A program made the translations under genes and the position numbers. Below the pieces are notes generated by a model that was not told the origin of the DNA, ran no database searches, and saw only the letters and a program-made list of their open reading frames with translations. This document shows, piece by piece, positions 45,506-54,861 of a stretch of DNA of 64,000 nt (the stretch's first letter is position 1; every line of letters starts with the position of its first letter). Origin of the DNA: Galbibacter orientalis DSM 19592 (lineage in GTDB: Bacteria; Bacteroidota; Bacteroidia; Flavobacteriales; Flavobacteriaceae); NCBI RefSeq assembly GCF_000260115.1, contig NZ_JH651379.1, positions 2,583,466 to 2,647,465 on the forward strand, in the 5' to 3' direction.

Positions 45506-45958
45506 TTATAAACTTACTGCTTCACCTCCGGCTGCTTCGATAGCTGCTTTTGCACTGGCGGTAAATTTATGTACTGATATTTTTAATTTAGCTTTTAGTT
45601 CTCCACCTCCTAGTATTTTAACTAGCTCGTTAGATTTAACAACTCCGTTGCTAACTAAAACTTCTAAATCTACAGTGTCTTTAACAACACCTTTATCAAC
45701 CAATTCTTGTAACTTGTTTAAATTGATTCCTGTGTATTCCTTTCTATTGATGTTATTAAAACCAAATTTAGGTACACGTCTTTGAAGTGGCATTTGCCCC
45801 CCTTCAAAACCAATTTTCTTAGAATATCCTGAACGGGATTTAGCTCCTTTATGACCTCTAGTGGCAGTACCACCTTTGCCAGAACCTTGACCACGTCCTA
45901 CTCTTTTTCCGTCTCTATGTACTGAACCTTCAGCTGGTTGTAAGTTACTTAAATTCAT
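45506..45958 (-). CDS. rplO: Ribosomal protein L15
   Basis: 150 residues from ATG 45958 (MNLSNLQPAEG). A longer frame starts at 45985 but would overlap rpmD, so it is rejected. The Gly-rich segment GRGQGSGKGGTATRGHKGAKSRSGYS, placed in the N-terminal extension, threads into the 23S rRNA. It starts 13 bases after the rpmD stop and precedes secY by 13 bases. Confidence 0.96.
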   Translation of the reverse strand: MNLSNLQPAEGSVHRDGKRVGRGQGSGKGGTATRGHKGAKSRSGYSKKIGFEGGQMPLQRRVPKFGFNNINRKEYTGINLNKLQELVDKGVVKDTVDLEVLVSNGVVKSNELVKILGGGELKAKLKISVHKFTASAKAAIEAAGGEAVSL

Positions 45959-45971
45959 AACTATATTGTTA

Positions 45972-46151
45972 TTAAGCTTCTTCAAAAGAAACTAAGTGTT
46001 CTACTTTTTTTACCATACCAAGGATGTTTGGTGTTGCATCATGCTCCACAACTTGACCAATTCCTCTTAGGCCTAGTGCTTTTAACGTTCTTTTTTGTCT
46101 TTCAGTACGTTTTATGCTGCTTTTTACTTGCGTAACTTTTACTTTTTTCAT
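45972..46151 (-). CDS. rpmD: Ribosomal protein L30
   Basis: 59 residues: MKKVKVTQVKSSIKRTERQK, then LKALGLRGIGQVVEH, ending HLVSFEEA. This is the full bacterial-type L30. It lies between rpsE (12 bases before) and rplO, the standard spc order. Confidence 0.95.
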   Translation of the reverse strand: MKKVKVTQVKSSIKRTERQKRTLKALGLRGIGQVVEHDATPNILGMVKKVEHLVSFEEA

Positions 46152-46163
46152 CTTATCCTTGGT

Positions 46164-46688
46164 TTATCCTTTAAAAACTTTTTCTAAAGAAATTCCTCTT
46201 TGCTTAGCGATTGTTCTAGCGTCTCTTAAACGTAGTAAAGCATCAAAAGTTGCTTTTACAACGTTGTGAGGGTTAGAAGAACCTTGAGATTTAGATAGTA
46301 CATCATGTACTCCAACTGCTTCTAATACCGCACGTACTGCACCTCCTGCAATAACCCCGGTACCGTGTGAAGCTGGCTGAATGTAAACTCTTGCACCACC
46401 GTATTTCCCTTTTTGCTCATGAGGTAATGTACCTTTGTTAAGAGGGATACGTACTAGGTTTTTCTTAGCATCTTCTACTGCTTTAGAAATAGCATCTGCT
46501 ACCTCTTTAGATTTTCCTAATCCGTGACCAACTACACCATTCTCGTCTCCTACAACAACAATTGCAGAAAATCCGAAGGCTCTACCTCCTTTAGTAACTT
46601 TAGTAACTCTTTGTACACCTACTAAACGATCTTTCAATTCAAGTCCACCAGGTTTTACTAATTCTACGTTTTTATAATCTTGATACAT
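46164..46688 (-). CDS. rpsE: Ribosomal protein S5
   Basis: 174 residues. dsRNA-binding-like N-terminal domain ([40 protein letters not shown]) and C-terminal domain with [21 protein letters not shown]. It helps tRNA selection and mRNA unwinding at the 30S entry. It starts 6 bases after the rplR stop. Confidence 0.98.
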   Translation of the reverse strand: MYQDYKNVELVKPGGLELKDRLVGVQRVTKVTKGGRAFGFSAIVVVGDENGVVGHGLGKSKEVADAISKAVEDAKKNLVRIPLNKGTLPHEQKGKYGGARVYIQPASHGTGVIAGGAVRAVLEAVGVHDVLSKSQGSSNPHNVVKATFDALLRLRDARTIAKQRGISLEKVFKG

Positions 46689-46694
46689 ATCTTC

Positions 46695-47051
46695 TTAGAA
46701 TTTAAGTCCTGCTTCTCTAGCACCATCTGCTAATGATTTTACTCTACCGTGATATAAATAACCACCTCTATCAAAAGAGATTAACTCATATCCAGCGCTT
46801 TTTGCTTTCTCTGCAATAGCTTTACCTACTAAGGCTGCTATTTCAGTTTTAGTACCTTTTGCAGAACTAATTTCTTTATCTCTTGAAGATGCTGCTAACA
46901 GAGTTTTCCCTGTTACATCATCTATCAATTGAGCATAAATTTCTTTATTACTTCTAAAAACAGCCAATCTAGGTCTTGCTTCTGTTCCAGAAACAACCTT
47001 GCGGATTCTGTTTTTGATTCTCTGTCTTCTTTCAGTCTTTGATAATGCCAT
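46695..47051 (-). CDS. rplR: Ribosomal protein L18
   Basis: 118 residues with the 5S rRNA-binding core [32 protein letters not shown] and the end [19 protein letters not shown]. It forms the 5S rRNP with L5. The gene is 11 bases after rplF. Confidence 0.98.
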   Translation of the reverse strand: MALSKTERRQRIKNRIRKVVSGTEARPRLAVFRSNKEIYAQLIDDVTGKTLLAASSRDKEISSAKGTKTEIAALVGKAIAEKAKSAGYELISFDRGGYLYHGRVKSLADGAREAGLKF

Positions 47052-47062
47052 AGTGCTAATTA

Positions 47063-47605
47063 TTAAGCTGATTTACCTGCTTTTCTTCTTAATTGCTCAC
47101 CAACAAACTTGATTCCTTTTCCTTTGTAAGGCTCTGGCTTACGGAAAGAACGGATCTTAGCTGCTACTTGACCAACTAATTGCTTATCGTATGATGTTAG
47201 TTTTACGATTGGGTTTTTACCTTTTTCTGAGATTGTTTCAATCTTAACCTCAGGAGCTAAATCGATAACAATGTTATGCGAAAAACCTACAGCCAAATCT
47301 AATTTCTGACCTTGGTTGCTAGCTCTGTAACCTACACCAACTAATTCTAACTGTTTAGTAAAGCCATTAGAAACACCTTCAATCATGTTATTGATTAATG
47401 ATCTGTAAAGACCGTGTTTAGCTTTAACATTTTTTATCTCTGAAGAACGCTCAACAATAACATTTCCTTCTTCTACCTTTACAGTAACATCAGAAAAAGT
47501 CTGCTTTAATTCTCCAAGTTTACCTTTTACGGTAACTTCGTCTTCTTTAATATCTACAGTAACTCCCTCAGGAATTACTATTGGACTATTACCTATTCTT
47601 GACAT
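47063..47605 (-). CDS. rplF: Ribosomal protein L6
   Basis: 180 residues, two similar beta-alpha domains. Marks: [35 protein letters not shown] and [20 protein letters not shown]. It lies near the factor-binding site on the 50S. It starts 20 bases after rpsH. Confidence 0.98.
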   Translation of the reverse strand: MSRIGNSPIVIPEGVTVDIKEDEVTVKGKLGELKQTFSDVTVKVEEGNVIVERSSEIKNVKAKHGLYRSLINNMIEGVSNGFTKQLELVGVGYRASNQGQKLDLAVGFSHNIVIDLAPEVKIETISEKGKNPIVKLTSYDKQLVGQVAAKIRSFRKPEPYKGKGIKFVGEQLRRKAGKSA

Positions 47606-47625
47606 TTCTTCTTGTCTTTAATATA

Positions 47626-48024
47626 TTAGTAAACGTAACACAATACTTCTCCACCTACGCTCTCTAACTTTGCTTGCTTACTTGTCATTACTCCATGAGA
47701 AGTAGAAACAATTGCAATACCAAGTCCATTTAGAACTCTAGGAAGTTCATCTTTACCTACATACTTACGTAATCCAGGTGTACTTACACGCTTCAGTCTT
47801 TTAATAACAGGCTCTTTAGTTAGCTTATCATATTTCAAAGCTATCTTAATAGTTCCTTGTACTGAGTTGTCTTCAAATTTATAACTTAAAATATATCCTT
47901 GATCGAATAAAATTTTAGTCATGTCTTTTTTCAAATTAGAAGAAGGTATTTCTACCACTCTGTGCCCAGCGCTGTTTGCGTTTCTAATTCTTGTTAAATA
48001 ATCTGCTATAGGATCTGTATACAT
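47626..48024 (-). CDS. rpsH: Ribosomal protein S8
   Basis: 132 residues: DPIADYLTRIRNAN start, RVSTPGLRKYVGKDELPRVL, and the conserved end GIAIVSTSHGVMTSKQAKLE. S8 binds 16S helix 21 and in E. coli represses the spc operon by binding its mRNA. A strong hairpin lies just upstream of this start, in the gap after rpsN. Confidence 0.98.
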   Translation of the reverse strand: MYTDPIADYLTRIRNANSAGHRVVEIPSSNLKKDMTKILFDQGYILSYKFEDNSVQGTIKIALKYDKLTKEPVIKRLKRVSTPGLRKYVGKDELPRVLNGLGIAIVSTSHGVMTSKQAKLESVGGEVLCYVY

Positions 48025-48038
48025 CTATATCTATTTGC

Positions 48039-48073
48039 GGTAATAGTTTTCGGGTAAATCCGAACTTACTACC
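48039..48073 (-). promoter_or_regulatory. Hairpin before rpsH, candidate S8 autoregulation site
   Basis: On the minus strand: GGTAGTA, AG, TTCGG, loop, CCGAA, AAC, TATTACC. The inner stem is perfect (5 pairs) and the outer stem has 6 of 7 pairs, with a small internal loop. It occupies the 61-base gap between rpsN and rpsH and ends 14 bases before the ATG. The S8 link is inferred from E. coli practice. Confidence 0.6.
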
Positions 48074-48085
48074 AGTTAATTTTTG

Positions 48086-48355
48086 TTACCAACTTGCTTT
48101 CTTAACCCCTGGGATTAATCCGTTGTTTGCCATTTCTCTGAATGTTACACGAGAAATTCCAAAAGTACGCATATAACCTCTAGGTCTTCCAGTTAGTTTA
48201 CAACGATTGTGTAAACGTACTGGTGAAGAGTTTTTTGGTAATTTTTGTAATGCTTCGTAATCTCCAGCTTCTTTTAAAGCTTTTCTTTTCTCAGCATACT
48301 TATCTACCAATTTCTGTCTTTTAACCTCACGGGCTTTCATTGATTCTTTAGCCAT
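48086..48355 (-). CDS. rpsN: Ribosomal protein S14, zinc-free type
   Basis: 89 residues. The N-terminus [20 protein letters not shown] and end [20 protein letters not shown] are typical. It lacks the CxxC-CxxC zinc motif of the short form. It sits 1 base after the rplE stop, so the two are likely translationally coupled. Confidence 0.97.
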   Translation of the reverse strand: MAKESMKAREVKRQKLVDKYAEKRKALKEAGDYEALQKLPKNSSPVRLHNRCKLTGRPRGYMRTFGISRVTFREMANNGLIPGVKKASW

Positions 48356-48356
48356 A

Positions 48357-48908
48357 CTAGTTCTTTTTAAAAGGTAATCCTAATTCGCTTAATAATGATT
48401 TTGCTTCTTTATCGGTATCCGCAGAAGTAACAAAGGTAATATCCATACCTGCTACTTTGTTTACTCTATCGATATTGATCTCTGGAAAGATAATCTGCTC
48501 GGTTACCCCAAGGTTATAATTCCCACGTCCATCAAAACCATTCGCTTTGATTCCATTAAAATCTCTAACTCGAGGAAGTGCTGAAGTAACTAATCTATCT
48601 AAAAACTCGTACATCATTTCTCCACGTAAAGTTACTTTTGCCCCAATTGGCATTCCTTTACGAAGTTTAAAAGACGCAACATCCTTTTTAGATATTGTAG
48701 CTACTGCTTTTTGTCCAGAAATTCTACTTAATTCGTCTACTGCGTAGTCGATTAGCTTTTTATCTGCAACTGCTGCACCAACTCCACGGCTAATAACAAT
48801 CTTTTCCAGTTTAGGCACCTGCATAACATTGGTGTAACCAAACTCTCCTGTAAGAGCAGAAACTATTCTTTCTTTATACTCTTGTTTTAATCTTGGAATG
48901 TAAGCCAT
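48357..48908 (-). CDS. rplE: Ribosomal protein L5
   Basis: 183 residues: [22 protein letters not shown] start, [20 protein letters not shown], and [20 protein letters not shown]. It binds 5S rRNA and contacts the P-site tRNA. It begins 2 bases after the rplX stop. Confidence 0.98.
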   Translation of the reverse strand: MAYIPRLKQEYKERIVSALTGEFGYTNVMQVPKLEKIVISRGVGAAVADKKLIDYAVDELSRISGQKAVATISKKDVASFKLRKGMPIGAKVTLRGEMMYEFLDRLVTSALPRVRDFNGIKANGFDGRGNYNLGVTEQIIFPEINIDRVNKVAGMDITFVTSADTDKEAKSLLSELGLPFKKN

Positions 48909-48910
48909 AA

Positions 48911-49225
48911 TTAAATTACTTCATTAGATTTTTTAGAAAATCTCACTTTCTTACCATCTCTTTCTTCGTAACCTACTCTCGTAGTTTCTCCTGATTTAGG
49001 ATCTATTAACGACAAATTAGATATATGAATAAGAGCTTCTTTCTTAACGATACCACCTTGAGGGTTTTTAGCACTTGGCTTCTCGTGTTTAGACACAAGA
49101 TTAACTCCCTCAACTATCGCTTTGTTCTTTTCACGATTTACTTTAAGCACTTGCCCTTCTGAACCTTTATGTTCTCCTGCAATTACTCTTACAGTATCTC
49201 CTGATTTTATCTTTAGTTTTATCAT
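48911..49225 (-). CDS. rplX: Ribosomal protein L24
   Basis: 104 residues with the KOW motif [20 protein letters not shown] and [20 protein letters not shown]. An assembly initiator for the 50S. It lies between rplN and rplE in the spc order. Confidence 0.98.
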   Translation of the reverse strand: MIKLKIKSGDTVRVIAGEHKGSEGQVLKVNREKNKAIVEGVNLVSKHEKPSAKNPQGGIVKKEALIHISNLSLIDPKSGETTRVGYEERDGKKVRFSKKSNEVI

Positions 49226-49236
49226 TTCTTAATGTA

Positions 49237-49605
49237 TTAAAGCACCTCTGGAGCTAATGATACAATTTTCATAAACTGCTTATCACGCAATTCTCTAGCT
49301 ACTGGTCCAAATACACGAGTTCCGCGCATCTCCCCTGCAGGGTTAAGAAGTACACAAGCATTATCATCAAAACGAATGTAAGAACCATCTGGTCTTCTTA
49401 CTTCTTTTCTAGTACGAACTACTACTGCTGTAGATACTTGCCCCTTTTTAACGTTTCCGTTTGGAGTTGCATCTTTTACGGTAACAACTATTTTGTCACC
49501 AACAGAAGCATATCTTCTTTTAGTACCTCCTAATACACGGATAGTAAGAACTTCTTTAGCTCCCGTGTTGTCTGCTACTTTTAATCTTGATTCCTGTTGT
49601 ACCAT
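49237..49605 (-). CDS. rplN: Ribosomal protein L14
   Basis: 122 residues: [38 protein letters not shown], and the end [12 protein letters not shown]. It forms a bridge to the 30S. The start lies 2 bases after the rpsQ stop. Confidence 0.98.
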   Translation of the reverse strand: MVQQESRLKVADNTGAKEVLTIRVLGGTKRRYASVGDKIVVTVKDATPNGNVKKGQVSTAVVVRTRKEVRRPDGSYIRFDDNACVLLNPAGEMRGTRVFGPVARELRDKQFMKIVSLAPEVL

Positions 49606-49607
49606 AA

Positions 49608-49865
49608 TTATTTAGCTCTTTCAATGATTTCAACTAATCTCCAACATTTAGTTTTACTTAAAGGTCTTGTTTCCATGATCTTTACTGTATCACCAATATT
49701 GCAATCGTCTTTTTCGTCGTGCGCAACATATTTCTTTGTTTTTAACACGAACTTACCGTACATAGGGTGTTTTACTCGTTTTACTTCAGAAACCACAATT
49801 GATTTCTGCATTTTGTTACTTGTAACAACCCCTATTCTTTCTTTTCTTAAATTTCTATTTTCCAT
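49608..49865 (-). CDS. rpsQ: Ribosomal protein S17
   Basis: 85 residues: [39 protein letters not shown] and [20 protein letters not shown], an OB fold. A primary 16S binder. It is 17 bases after rpmC, the end of the S10 set. Confidence 0.98.
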   Translation of the reverse strand: MENRNLRKERIGVVTSNKMQKSIVVSEVKRVKHPMYGKFVLKTKKYVAHDEKDDCNIGDTVKIMETRPLSKTKCWRLVEIIERAK

Positions 49866-49882
49866 CTTCTAGCAGAATCGAA

Positions 49883-50074
49883 TTATTGTAATTCTCTTTT
49901 AGTAAGCTCTGTTGCCAATCTAGCCACCGTTCTTCTAGTATATCTCAACTGAAGTGGATTCTCCAAAGGTGTAATTGTATGAGCTAATTTTAAATCTGCA
50001 TATTGTTTCTTAACAATACCAAGCTGTTCTTGTAGCTCAGCAGTAGAAAATTCTCTAATCTCTGATTGTTTCAT
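49883..50074 (-). CDS. rpmC: Ribosomal protein L29
   Basis: 63 residues: MKQSEIREFSTAELQEQL and the conserved end TRRTVARLATELTKREL, an alpha-helical hairpin next to the peptide exit. It follows rplP by 15 bases. Confidence 0.97.
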   Translation of the reverse strand: MKQSEIREFSTAELQEQLGIVKKQYADLKLAHTITPLENPLQLRYTRRTVARLATELTKRELQ

Positions 50075-50089
50075 AATCTTCTTAATTAA

Positions 50090-50509
50090 TTAAGCTGAAT
50101 AATCTCTAGCTACAATAAACTTTGTTTTAACCGGTAGTTTCTGAGCTGCAAGCCTTAAAGCTTCTTTTGCAACATCCATAGGCACTCCACCTATTTCAAA
50201 CATAATTCTACCTGGTTTAACTACAGCTGCCCAATATTCTGGTGCACCTTTACCTTTACCCATACGCACCTCAAGTGGCTTCTTTGTAATTGGCTTGTCT
50301 GGAAAAATTTTGATCCATAACTGCCCTTCTCTTTTCATAAAACGAGTAGCAGCAACACGAGCAGCCTCAATTTGACGCGCTGTGATGAATGATGAATCCA
50401 TTGATTTTATACCAAACATACCATTTGAAAGTTCATGCCCTCTTTGAGAAAGACCTTTCATTCGGCCTTTCTGCTGCTTACGGTATTTTGTTCTTTTCGG
50501 CTGTAACAT
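50090..50509 (-). CDS. rplP: Ribosomal protein L16
   Basis: 139 residues: [40 protein letters not shown] and [20 protein letters not shown]. It shapes the A-site tRNA channel. It follows rpsC after 20 bases. Confidence 0.98.
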   Translation of the reverse strand: MLQPKRTKYRKQQKGRMKGLSQRGHELSNGMFGIKSMDSSFITARQIEAARVAATRFMKREGQLWIKIFPDKPITKKPLEVRMGKGKGAPEYWAAVVKPGRIMFEIGGVPMDVAKEALRLAAQKLPVKTKFIVARDYSA

Positions 50510-50529
50510 TTTTCTTTTACTTTAAAAAA

Positions 50530-51255
50530 TTACTTTCTACGACGAGATTTTCTAGCTCCACCACCGGCATTATTATTGCCGCCTTTCCCTTGCTTCTTAG
50601 ACATTCCAACAAGCGGAGAAAGCTCTCTCTTTCCATAAACCTCACCTTTCATGATCCACACTTTGATTCCCAATCTACCATAAGTAGTATGAGCCTCATG
50701 TAATGCATAATCAATGTCAGCTCTAAATGTTGACAAAGGAATTCTACCATCTTTATACGCTTCAGAACGTGCCATTTCAGCCCCGTTTAAACGTCCAGAG
50801 ATTTGAATTTTGATACCTTCGGCGTTCATTCTCATCGCTGCAGCGATAGCCATTTTGATTGCACGTCTGTAAGAAATTCTATTCTCAATTTGACGAGCAA
50901 CACTTGCAGCAACAAGGTTAGCATCTAATTCTGGTCTCTTAATTTCAAAGATGTTAATTTGAACTTCTTTGTCGGTAATTTTCTTAAGCTCTTCTTTTAA
51001 CTTGTCTACCTCTTGACCACCCTTACCAATAATGATTCCTGGGCGAGCCGTAGTGATAGTAACGGTCACAAGCTTAAGCGTACGCTCAATAATTACTCTA
51101 GATACACTAGCTTTAGATAAACGAGCATGGATATACTTTCTGATTTTATCGTCTTCAGCAAGTTTATCTCCATAGTCATTACCTCCATACCAGTTGGATT
51201 CCCATCCTCTAATGATACCAAGGCGATTTCCGATCGGATTTGTTTTCTGTCCCAT
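50530..51255 (-). CDS. rpsC: Ribosomal protein S3
   Basis: 241 residues. KH domain with [20 protein letters not shown] and C-terminal domain with [20 protein letters not shown]. The C-terminal tail is Gly/Asn/Lys rich ([20 protein letters not shown]). It lines the mRNA entry. It follows rplV by 8 bases. Confidence 0.98.
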   Translation of the reverse strand: MGQKTNPIGNRLGIIRGWESNWYGGNDYGDKLAEDDKIRKYIHARLSKASVSRVIIERTLKLVTVTITTARPGIIIGKGGQEVDKLKEELKKITDKEVQINIFEIKRPELDANLVAASVARQIENRISYRRAIKMAIAAAMRMNAEGIKIQISGRLNGAEMARSEAYKDGRIPLSTFRADIDYALHEAHTTYGRLGIKVWIMKGEVYGKRELSPLVGMSKKQGKGGNNNAGGGARKSRRRK

Positions 51256-51263
51256 ACTCTATC

Positions 51264-51671
51264 TTAACTTTGTGTATTATTTTTAGCACCAACCACTATT
51301 GTAACGTGGTTAGAACGTTTTCTAATTCTATGTGCGCGACCTTGAGGTGCTGGACGAAGTCTTTTCAACATTGCCCCACCATCTACGCGAATTTCTTGAA
51401 CAAATAAATCTGCCTCCTCTAAGTTTGCATCTTCATTTTTAGACTGCCAGTTTGCTATCGCAGAAACTAACAACTTCTCTAAACGACGAGATGCTTCTTT
51501 TTGGTTAAATTTCAAAATAGCAAGTGCCTTCTCAACTTTTTCCCCACGAACTAAATCGGCTACTAACCTCATTTTTCTTGGTGAAGTTGGGCAGTTATTC
51601 AACTTTGCAAACGCTAAACTTTTCTTAGCTTCTTTTATTTGCTCTGCTCTTTCTCTTTTACGAACTCCCAT
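51264..51671 (-). CDS. rplV: Ribosomal protein L22 with N-terminal extension
   Basis: 135 residues, longer than E. coli (110) because of a basic N-terminus ([19 protein letters not shown]). The core shows [20 protein letters not shown] and the hairpin loop [20 protein letters not shown] that lines the exit tunnel where macrolides act. Confidence 0.97.
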   Translation of the reverse strand: MGVRKRERAEQIKEAKKSLAFAKLNNCPTSPRKMRLVADLVRGEKVEKALAILKFNQKEASRRLEKLLVSAIANWQSKNEDANLEEADLFVQEIRVDGGAMLKRLRPAPQGRAHRIRKRSNHVTIVVGAKNNTQS

Positions 51672-51680
51672 GGCTACTTA

Positions 51681-51959
51681 TTATTTTTTTCCTTTATTTT
51701 TTGCACCTGCATGACCTCTAAAAGATCTTGTTGGTGAAAATTCTCCTAACTTATGACCTACCATGTTCTCTGTTACATACACAGGAACAAATTGGCGACC
51801 ATTATGTACAGCTATTGTTTGACCAACGAAATCTGGAGTAATCATAGATGCTCTAGACCAGGTTTTAATAACTGTCTTCTTACCAGACTCAACATTTTGT
51901 TGAACTTTTTTCTCTAAACTATAGTGAACGTAAGGTCCTTTTTTTAGTGAACGTGCCAT
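51681..51959 (-). CDS. rpsS: Ribosomal protein S19
   Basis: 92 residues: [39 protein letters not shown], and [18 protein letters not shown]. It is in the 30S head next to S13. It follows rplB by 11 bases. Confidence 0.98.
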   Translation of the reverse strand: MARSLKKGPYVHYSLEKKVQQNVESGKKTVIKTWSRASMITPDFVGQTIAVHNGRQFVPVYVTENMVGHKLGEFSPTRSFRGHAGAKNKGKK

Positions 51960-51970
51960 CTCTTAATACT

Positions 51971-52795
51971 TTATTTCTTTCTACGTTCTATAATATACTT
52001 ATTACTCGCTTTAGATTTAGTTCTTGTTCTAAATCCTTTAGCAGGTATTCCGTTTCTTGATCTTGGATGTCCTCCAGAAGCACGGCCTTCCCCACCACCC
52101 ATTGGGTGATCTACTGGGTTCATTACAACCGGTCTAGTTCTAGGTCTTCTTCCTAACCAACGTTTTCTACCTGCTTTACCAGAAACCACTAACTGATGAT
52201 CTGAATTTGATACCGCTCCAATTGTAGCTAAACAATTTGCTAATACCAATCTAGTTTCACCAGAAGGAAGTTTCACAGTAGCATATTTACCTTCTCTTGC
52301 CATTAACTGAGCAAAAGCACCAGCCGAACGAGCCATAACAGCTCCTTGACCAGGACGTAATTCAATACAAGATATAATAGTACCTAATGGAACCTCACTT
52401 AAAGGCATTGCATTTCCTATTTCAGGAGCTACACCAGATCCAGAGACTACAGTTTGACCTACTTGCAAACCGTTTTGAGCAATAATATAGCTCTTCTCTC
52501 CGTCTTTGTATGTAATTAATGCAATAAACGCAGTTCTGTTTGGATCGTATTGTATTGATTCTACTGTAGCTTCAACGTTAGTTTTCATTCTTTTAAAATC
52601 AACCACACGATACTTCTTCTTATGACCACCACCTAAATAGCGCATGGTCATTTTTCCTTGACTGTTTCTACCTCCCGACTTTTTTAACGGAGCGAGTAAA
52701 CTCTTCTCCGGCTTGTCAGTAGTAATCGCGTCAAATCCGTTTACTACTCTAAATCGCTGCCCAGGAGTTACTGGTTTTAATTTTCTTACTGACAT
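51971..52795 (-). CDS. rplB: Ribosomal protein L2
   Basis: 274 residues, usual size. The catalytic-centre neighbour region reads [18 protein letters not shown], with the conserved His, and [10 protein letters not shown]. The N-terminal part has [20 protein letters not shown]. It is needed for subunit joining and peptidyl transfer. It follows rplW after 13 bases. Confidence 0.98.
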   Translation of the reverse strand: MSVRKLKPVTPGQRFRVVNGFDAITTDKPEKSLLAPLKKSGGRNSQGKMTMRYLGGGHKKKYRVVDFKRMKTNVEATVESIQYDPNRTAFIALITYKDGEKSYIIAQNGLQVGQTVVSGSGVAPEIGNAMPLSEVPLGTIISCIELRPGQGAVMARSAGAFAQLMAREGKYATVKLPSGETRLVLANCLATIGAVSNSDHQLVVSGKAGRKRWLGRRPRTRPVVMNPVDHPMGGGEGRASGGHPRSRNGIPAKGFRTRTKSKASNKYIIERRKK

Positions 52796-52808
52796 TTCTT
52801 GTCTTTAC

Positions 52809-53099
52809 TTATATATTATTATAAAAATCAATAATATCCCCTTCGGCTACTTGAATAACAGCTTTCTTAATAGCATTGGTTTTACCATGCTGAATACCTG
52901 TTTTTGTGTAGCGAGTACTTCTTTTTGGTCCGTAATTCATTGTGCGAACTTTTTCAACAGAAACTCCATAAGTAGCTTCCACGGCATCCTTAATTTGCAA
53001 CTTGTTTGCCTTAGTATCTACAATGAAACCATAACGATTATTCAACTCGCTATCTGCGGTTGCTTTTTCGGTAATAATAGGTTTTATTAACACACTCAT
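52809..53099 (-). CDS. rplW: Ribosomal protein L23
   Basis: 96 residues: LIKPIITEKATADSELNNRY, KDAVEATYGVSVEKVRTMNY and the end GDIIDFYNNI. It docks trigger factor and SRP at the tunnel exit. It starts 7 bases after rplD. Confidence 0.98.
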   Translation of the reverse strand: MSVLIKPIITEKATADSELNNRYGFIVDTKANKLQIKDAVEATYGVSVEKVRTMNYGPKRSTRYTKTGIQHGKTNAIKKAVIQVAEGDIIDFYNNI

Positions 53100-53106
53100 T
53101 GGTTCC

Positions 53107-53736
53107 TTATTTACTTAAATTCGACTCAATTCCTTCTATAGATCCTTCTAAAAGCACTATGTTATTTGCATTAACAATTCTATAAGTGCTTAATTCTGAG
53201 TTAGTTACAACTTCAGAGGTCTTTAAATTGCGTGACGACAAATATACATTATTATTTGAATCACCCAACACAAAGAGGGACTTTTTATTTTCTAACCCTA
53301 AAGCTTTCAAAACATTAGTGAAATTTTTAGTTTTTGGAGCTTCAAAATCGAAGTCTTCTAAAACAATAATTGATTTCTCTTGTGCTTTGATTGTCAATGC
53401 TGAACGTCTTGCAAGACGCTTCACATTTTTATTTAGCTTCTGAGTATAATCTTTTGGTCTAGGACCAAAAATTCTACCACCTCCTTTAAAAATTGGAGAC
53501 TTGATACTTCCTGCTCTTGCAGTACCTGTACCCTTTTGCTTTTTTATCTTACGTGTACTACCTGCAATCTCCGCTCTTTCTTTAGATTTATGCGTACCTT
53601 GACGTTGATTAGCCAAATACTGCTTAACATCTAAATATACAGCGTGAGTACTAGGCTCTACACCAAAAACTGACTTAGAAAGACTAACTTTTCTTCCAGT
53701 TTCTTTTCCGTTGATATCTAAAACTGCTACTTCCAT
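53107..53736 (-). CDS. rplD: Ribosomal protein L4
   Basis: 209 residues from ATG 53736 ([12 protein letters not shown]). A frame reaching 53781 was set aside since it adds 15 residues that overlap rplC. The start overlaps the rplC stop by one base (TAATG), a coupling arrangement. The tunnel loop shows KKQKGTGTARAGSIKSPIFK and GGRIFGPRPKDY. In E. coli, L4 represses the S10 operon through its leader, and a leader-like structure lies upstream of rplC here. Confidence 0.97.
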   Translation of the reverse strand: MEVAVLDINGKETGRKVSLSKSVFGVEPSTHAVYLDVKQYLANQRQGTHKSKERAEIAGSTRKIKKQKGTGTARAGSIKSPIFKGGGRIFGPRPKDYTQKLNKNVKRLARRSALTIKAQEKSIIVLEDFDFEAPKTKNFTNVLKALGLENKKSLFVLGDSNNNVYLSSRNLKTSEVVTNSELSTYRIVNANNIVLLEGSIEGIESNLSK

Positions 53737-54353
53737 TACTTCTGAACGATTACATAAGCATTTTTGTGACCAGGTACACATCCTTTAACTACTAAAAGAT
53801 TTTTCTCTGCAACCACTTTCAATACTCTTAAGTTTTGTACTGTTACTCTTTCTGCACCCATCTGTCCAGCCATACGCATACCCTTAAATACACGAGCAGG
53901 ATATGATGCAGCACCAATAGAACCAGGAGCTCTTAAACGGTTATGCTGACCGTGAGTAGACTGACCTACACCACCGAAACCATGACGTTTTACAACACCC
54001 TGAAATCCTTTTCCTTTTGACGTACCAGTAACATCAATAAATTCTCCTTCTACAAATTGCTCTACTGTTACAGTATCACCTAATTTGAAATCTCCTTTAA
54101 AATCTTGGAACTCGACAACTTTCTTTTTAGGAGAAACACCTGCTTTTTTAGCGTGACCTTGCTCAGCTTTATTAGCATGTTTTTCTGCCTTGTCATCGAA
54201 ACCAAGCTGAAGAGCTTCATACCCGTCAACCTCTGCGGTTCTGACTTGGGTAACTACGCATGGTCCAGCTTCGATCACTGTACATGGAATGTTCTTTCCA
54301 TTTTCGTCGAAGATGCTGGTCATACCAATCTTTTTTCCTATTAACCCAGACAT
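53736..54353 (-). CDS. rplC: Ribosomal protein L3
   Basis: 205 residues: [40 protein letters not shown], and [20 protein letters not shown] then [18 protein letters not shown]. It supports the peptidyl-transferase centre. It follows rpsJ across a 191-base gap that contains a hairpin-rich leader and an intrinsic terminator. Confidence 0.98.
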   Translation of the reverse strand: MSGLIGKKIGMTSIFDENGKNIPCTVIEAGPCVVTQVRTAEVDGYEALQLGFDDKAEKHANKAEQGHAKKAGVSPKKKVVEFQDFKGDFKLGDTVTVEQFVEGEFIDVTGTSKGKGFQGVVKRHGFGGVGQSTHGQHNRLRAPGSIGAASYPARVFKGMRMAGQMGAERVTVQNLRVLKVVAEKNLLVVKGCVPGHKNAYVIVQK

Positions 54354-54544
54354 TCTAATTTAATTTACGATGTACAATTTGTAACTATTACAAACCTTCC
54401 ACCAAATTGTTATTACTAATTGTTATTTATCTAAAAAACTTCAGAGCTGAAAAATACTTTCAGCTCTGAATGTATTTTTTCCGTTTTTCCTTCGCCAAAG
54501 GCTTAGGACATGTACTAATCAAATTCCATGATTAGTTCAAGGAA
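54354..54544 (-). promoter_or_regulatory. Structured leader between rpsJ and rplC
   Basis: Reading the minus strand from rpsJ: hairpin ACTAATCA/TGATTAGT (54536-54514), small stem CCTT/AAGG (54501-54489), a perfect 13-pair terminator hairpin (54470-54440), then TTTGTAA/TTACAAA (54394-54378) before the rplC start. This is much longer than the other gaps in the operon and looks like a regulated leader. Confidence 0.65.
54433..54470 (-). terminator. Intrinsic terminator or attenuator inside the S10 operon
   Basis: Stem TTCAGAGCTGAAA / TTTCAGCTCTGAA (54440-54452 and 54458-54470), 13 perfect pairs, 5-base loop, followed on the minus strand by six T. It lies between rpsJ and rplC, so it would separate the str genes and rpsJ from rplC onward unless regulated. 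Confidence 0.85.
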
Positions 54545-54850
54545 TTAAACCTTGATTTCTACTTCAACACCACTTGGTAATTCCAGTTTCATCAAAGCAT
54601 CAATTGTTTTTGATGAAGAACTGTAAATATCAAGAAGTCTTTTGTAAGAGCTTAATTGAAATTGCTCTCTAGACTTTTTATTTACGTGTGGAGAACGTAG
54701 TACAGTAAATATTTTTTTGTGTGTTGGTAACGGAATTGGTCCAGTTACTACAGCACCAGTAGTTTTTACTGTCTTAACGATTTTTTCAGCTGATTTATCA
54801 ACTAAATTATAATCGTATGATTTAAGTTTTATTCTGATTTTTTGACTCAT
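54545..54850 (-). CDS. rpsJ: Ribosomal protein S10
   Basis: 101 residues: [40 protein letters not shown] and the end [13 protein letters not shown]. Also NusE in antitermination. It is placed with fusA rather than with rplC: 11 bases after fusA, and a terminator separates it from rplC. Confidence 0.98.
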   Translation of the reverse strand: MSQKIRIKLKSYDYNLVDKSAEKIVKTVKTTGAVVTGPIPLPTHKKIFTVLRSPHVNKKSREQFQLSSYKRLLDIYSSSSKTIDALMKLELPSGVEVEIKV

Positions 54851-54861
54851 TTTCTTTAGAT

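Noticed and set aside
45959-45985. Longer start for rplO
   Set aside because: It overlaps the rpmD coding end; MNLSNLQPAEG is the standard L15 start.
49597-49872. Plus-strand ORF over rpsQ and rplN
   Set aside because: It is antisense to conserved ribosomal genes; a shadow frame.
52713-53090. 125-codon plus-strand ORF over rplW
   Set aside because: Antisense shadow of rplW and rplB, no recognisable motif.
53737-53781. Longer start for rplD
   Set aside because: Adds 15 Cys-rich residues inside rplC; L4 proteins begin near MEVAVLD.
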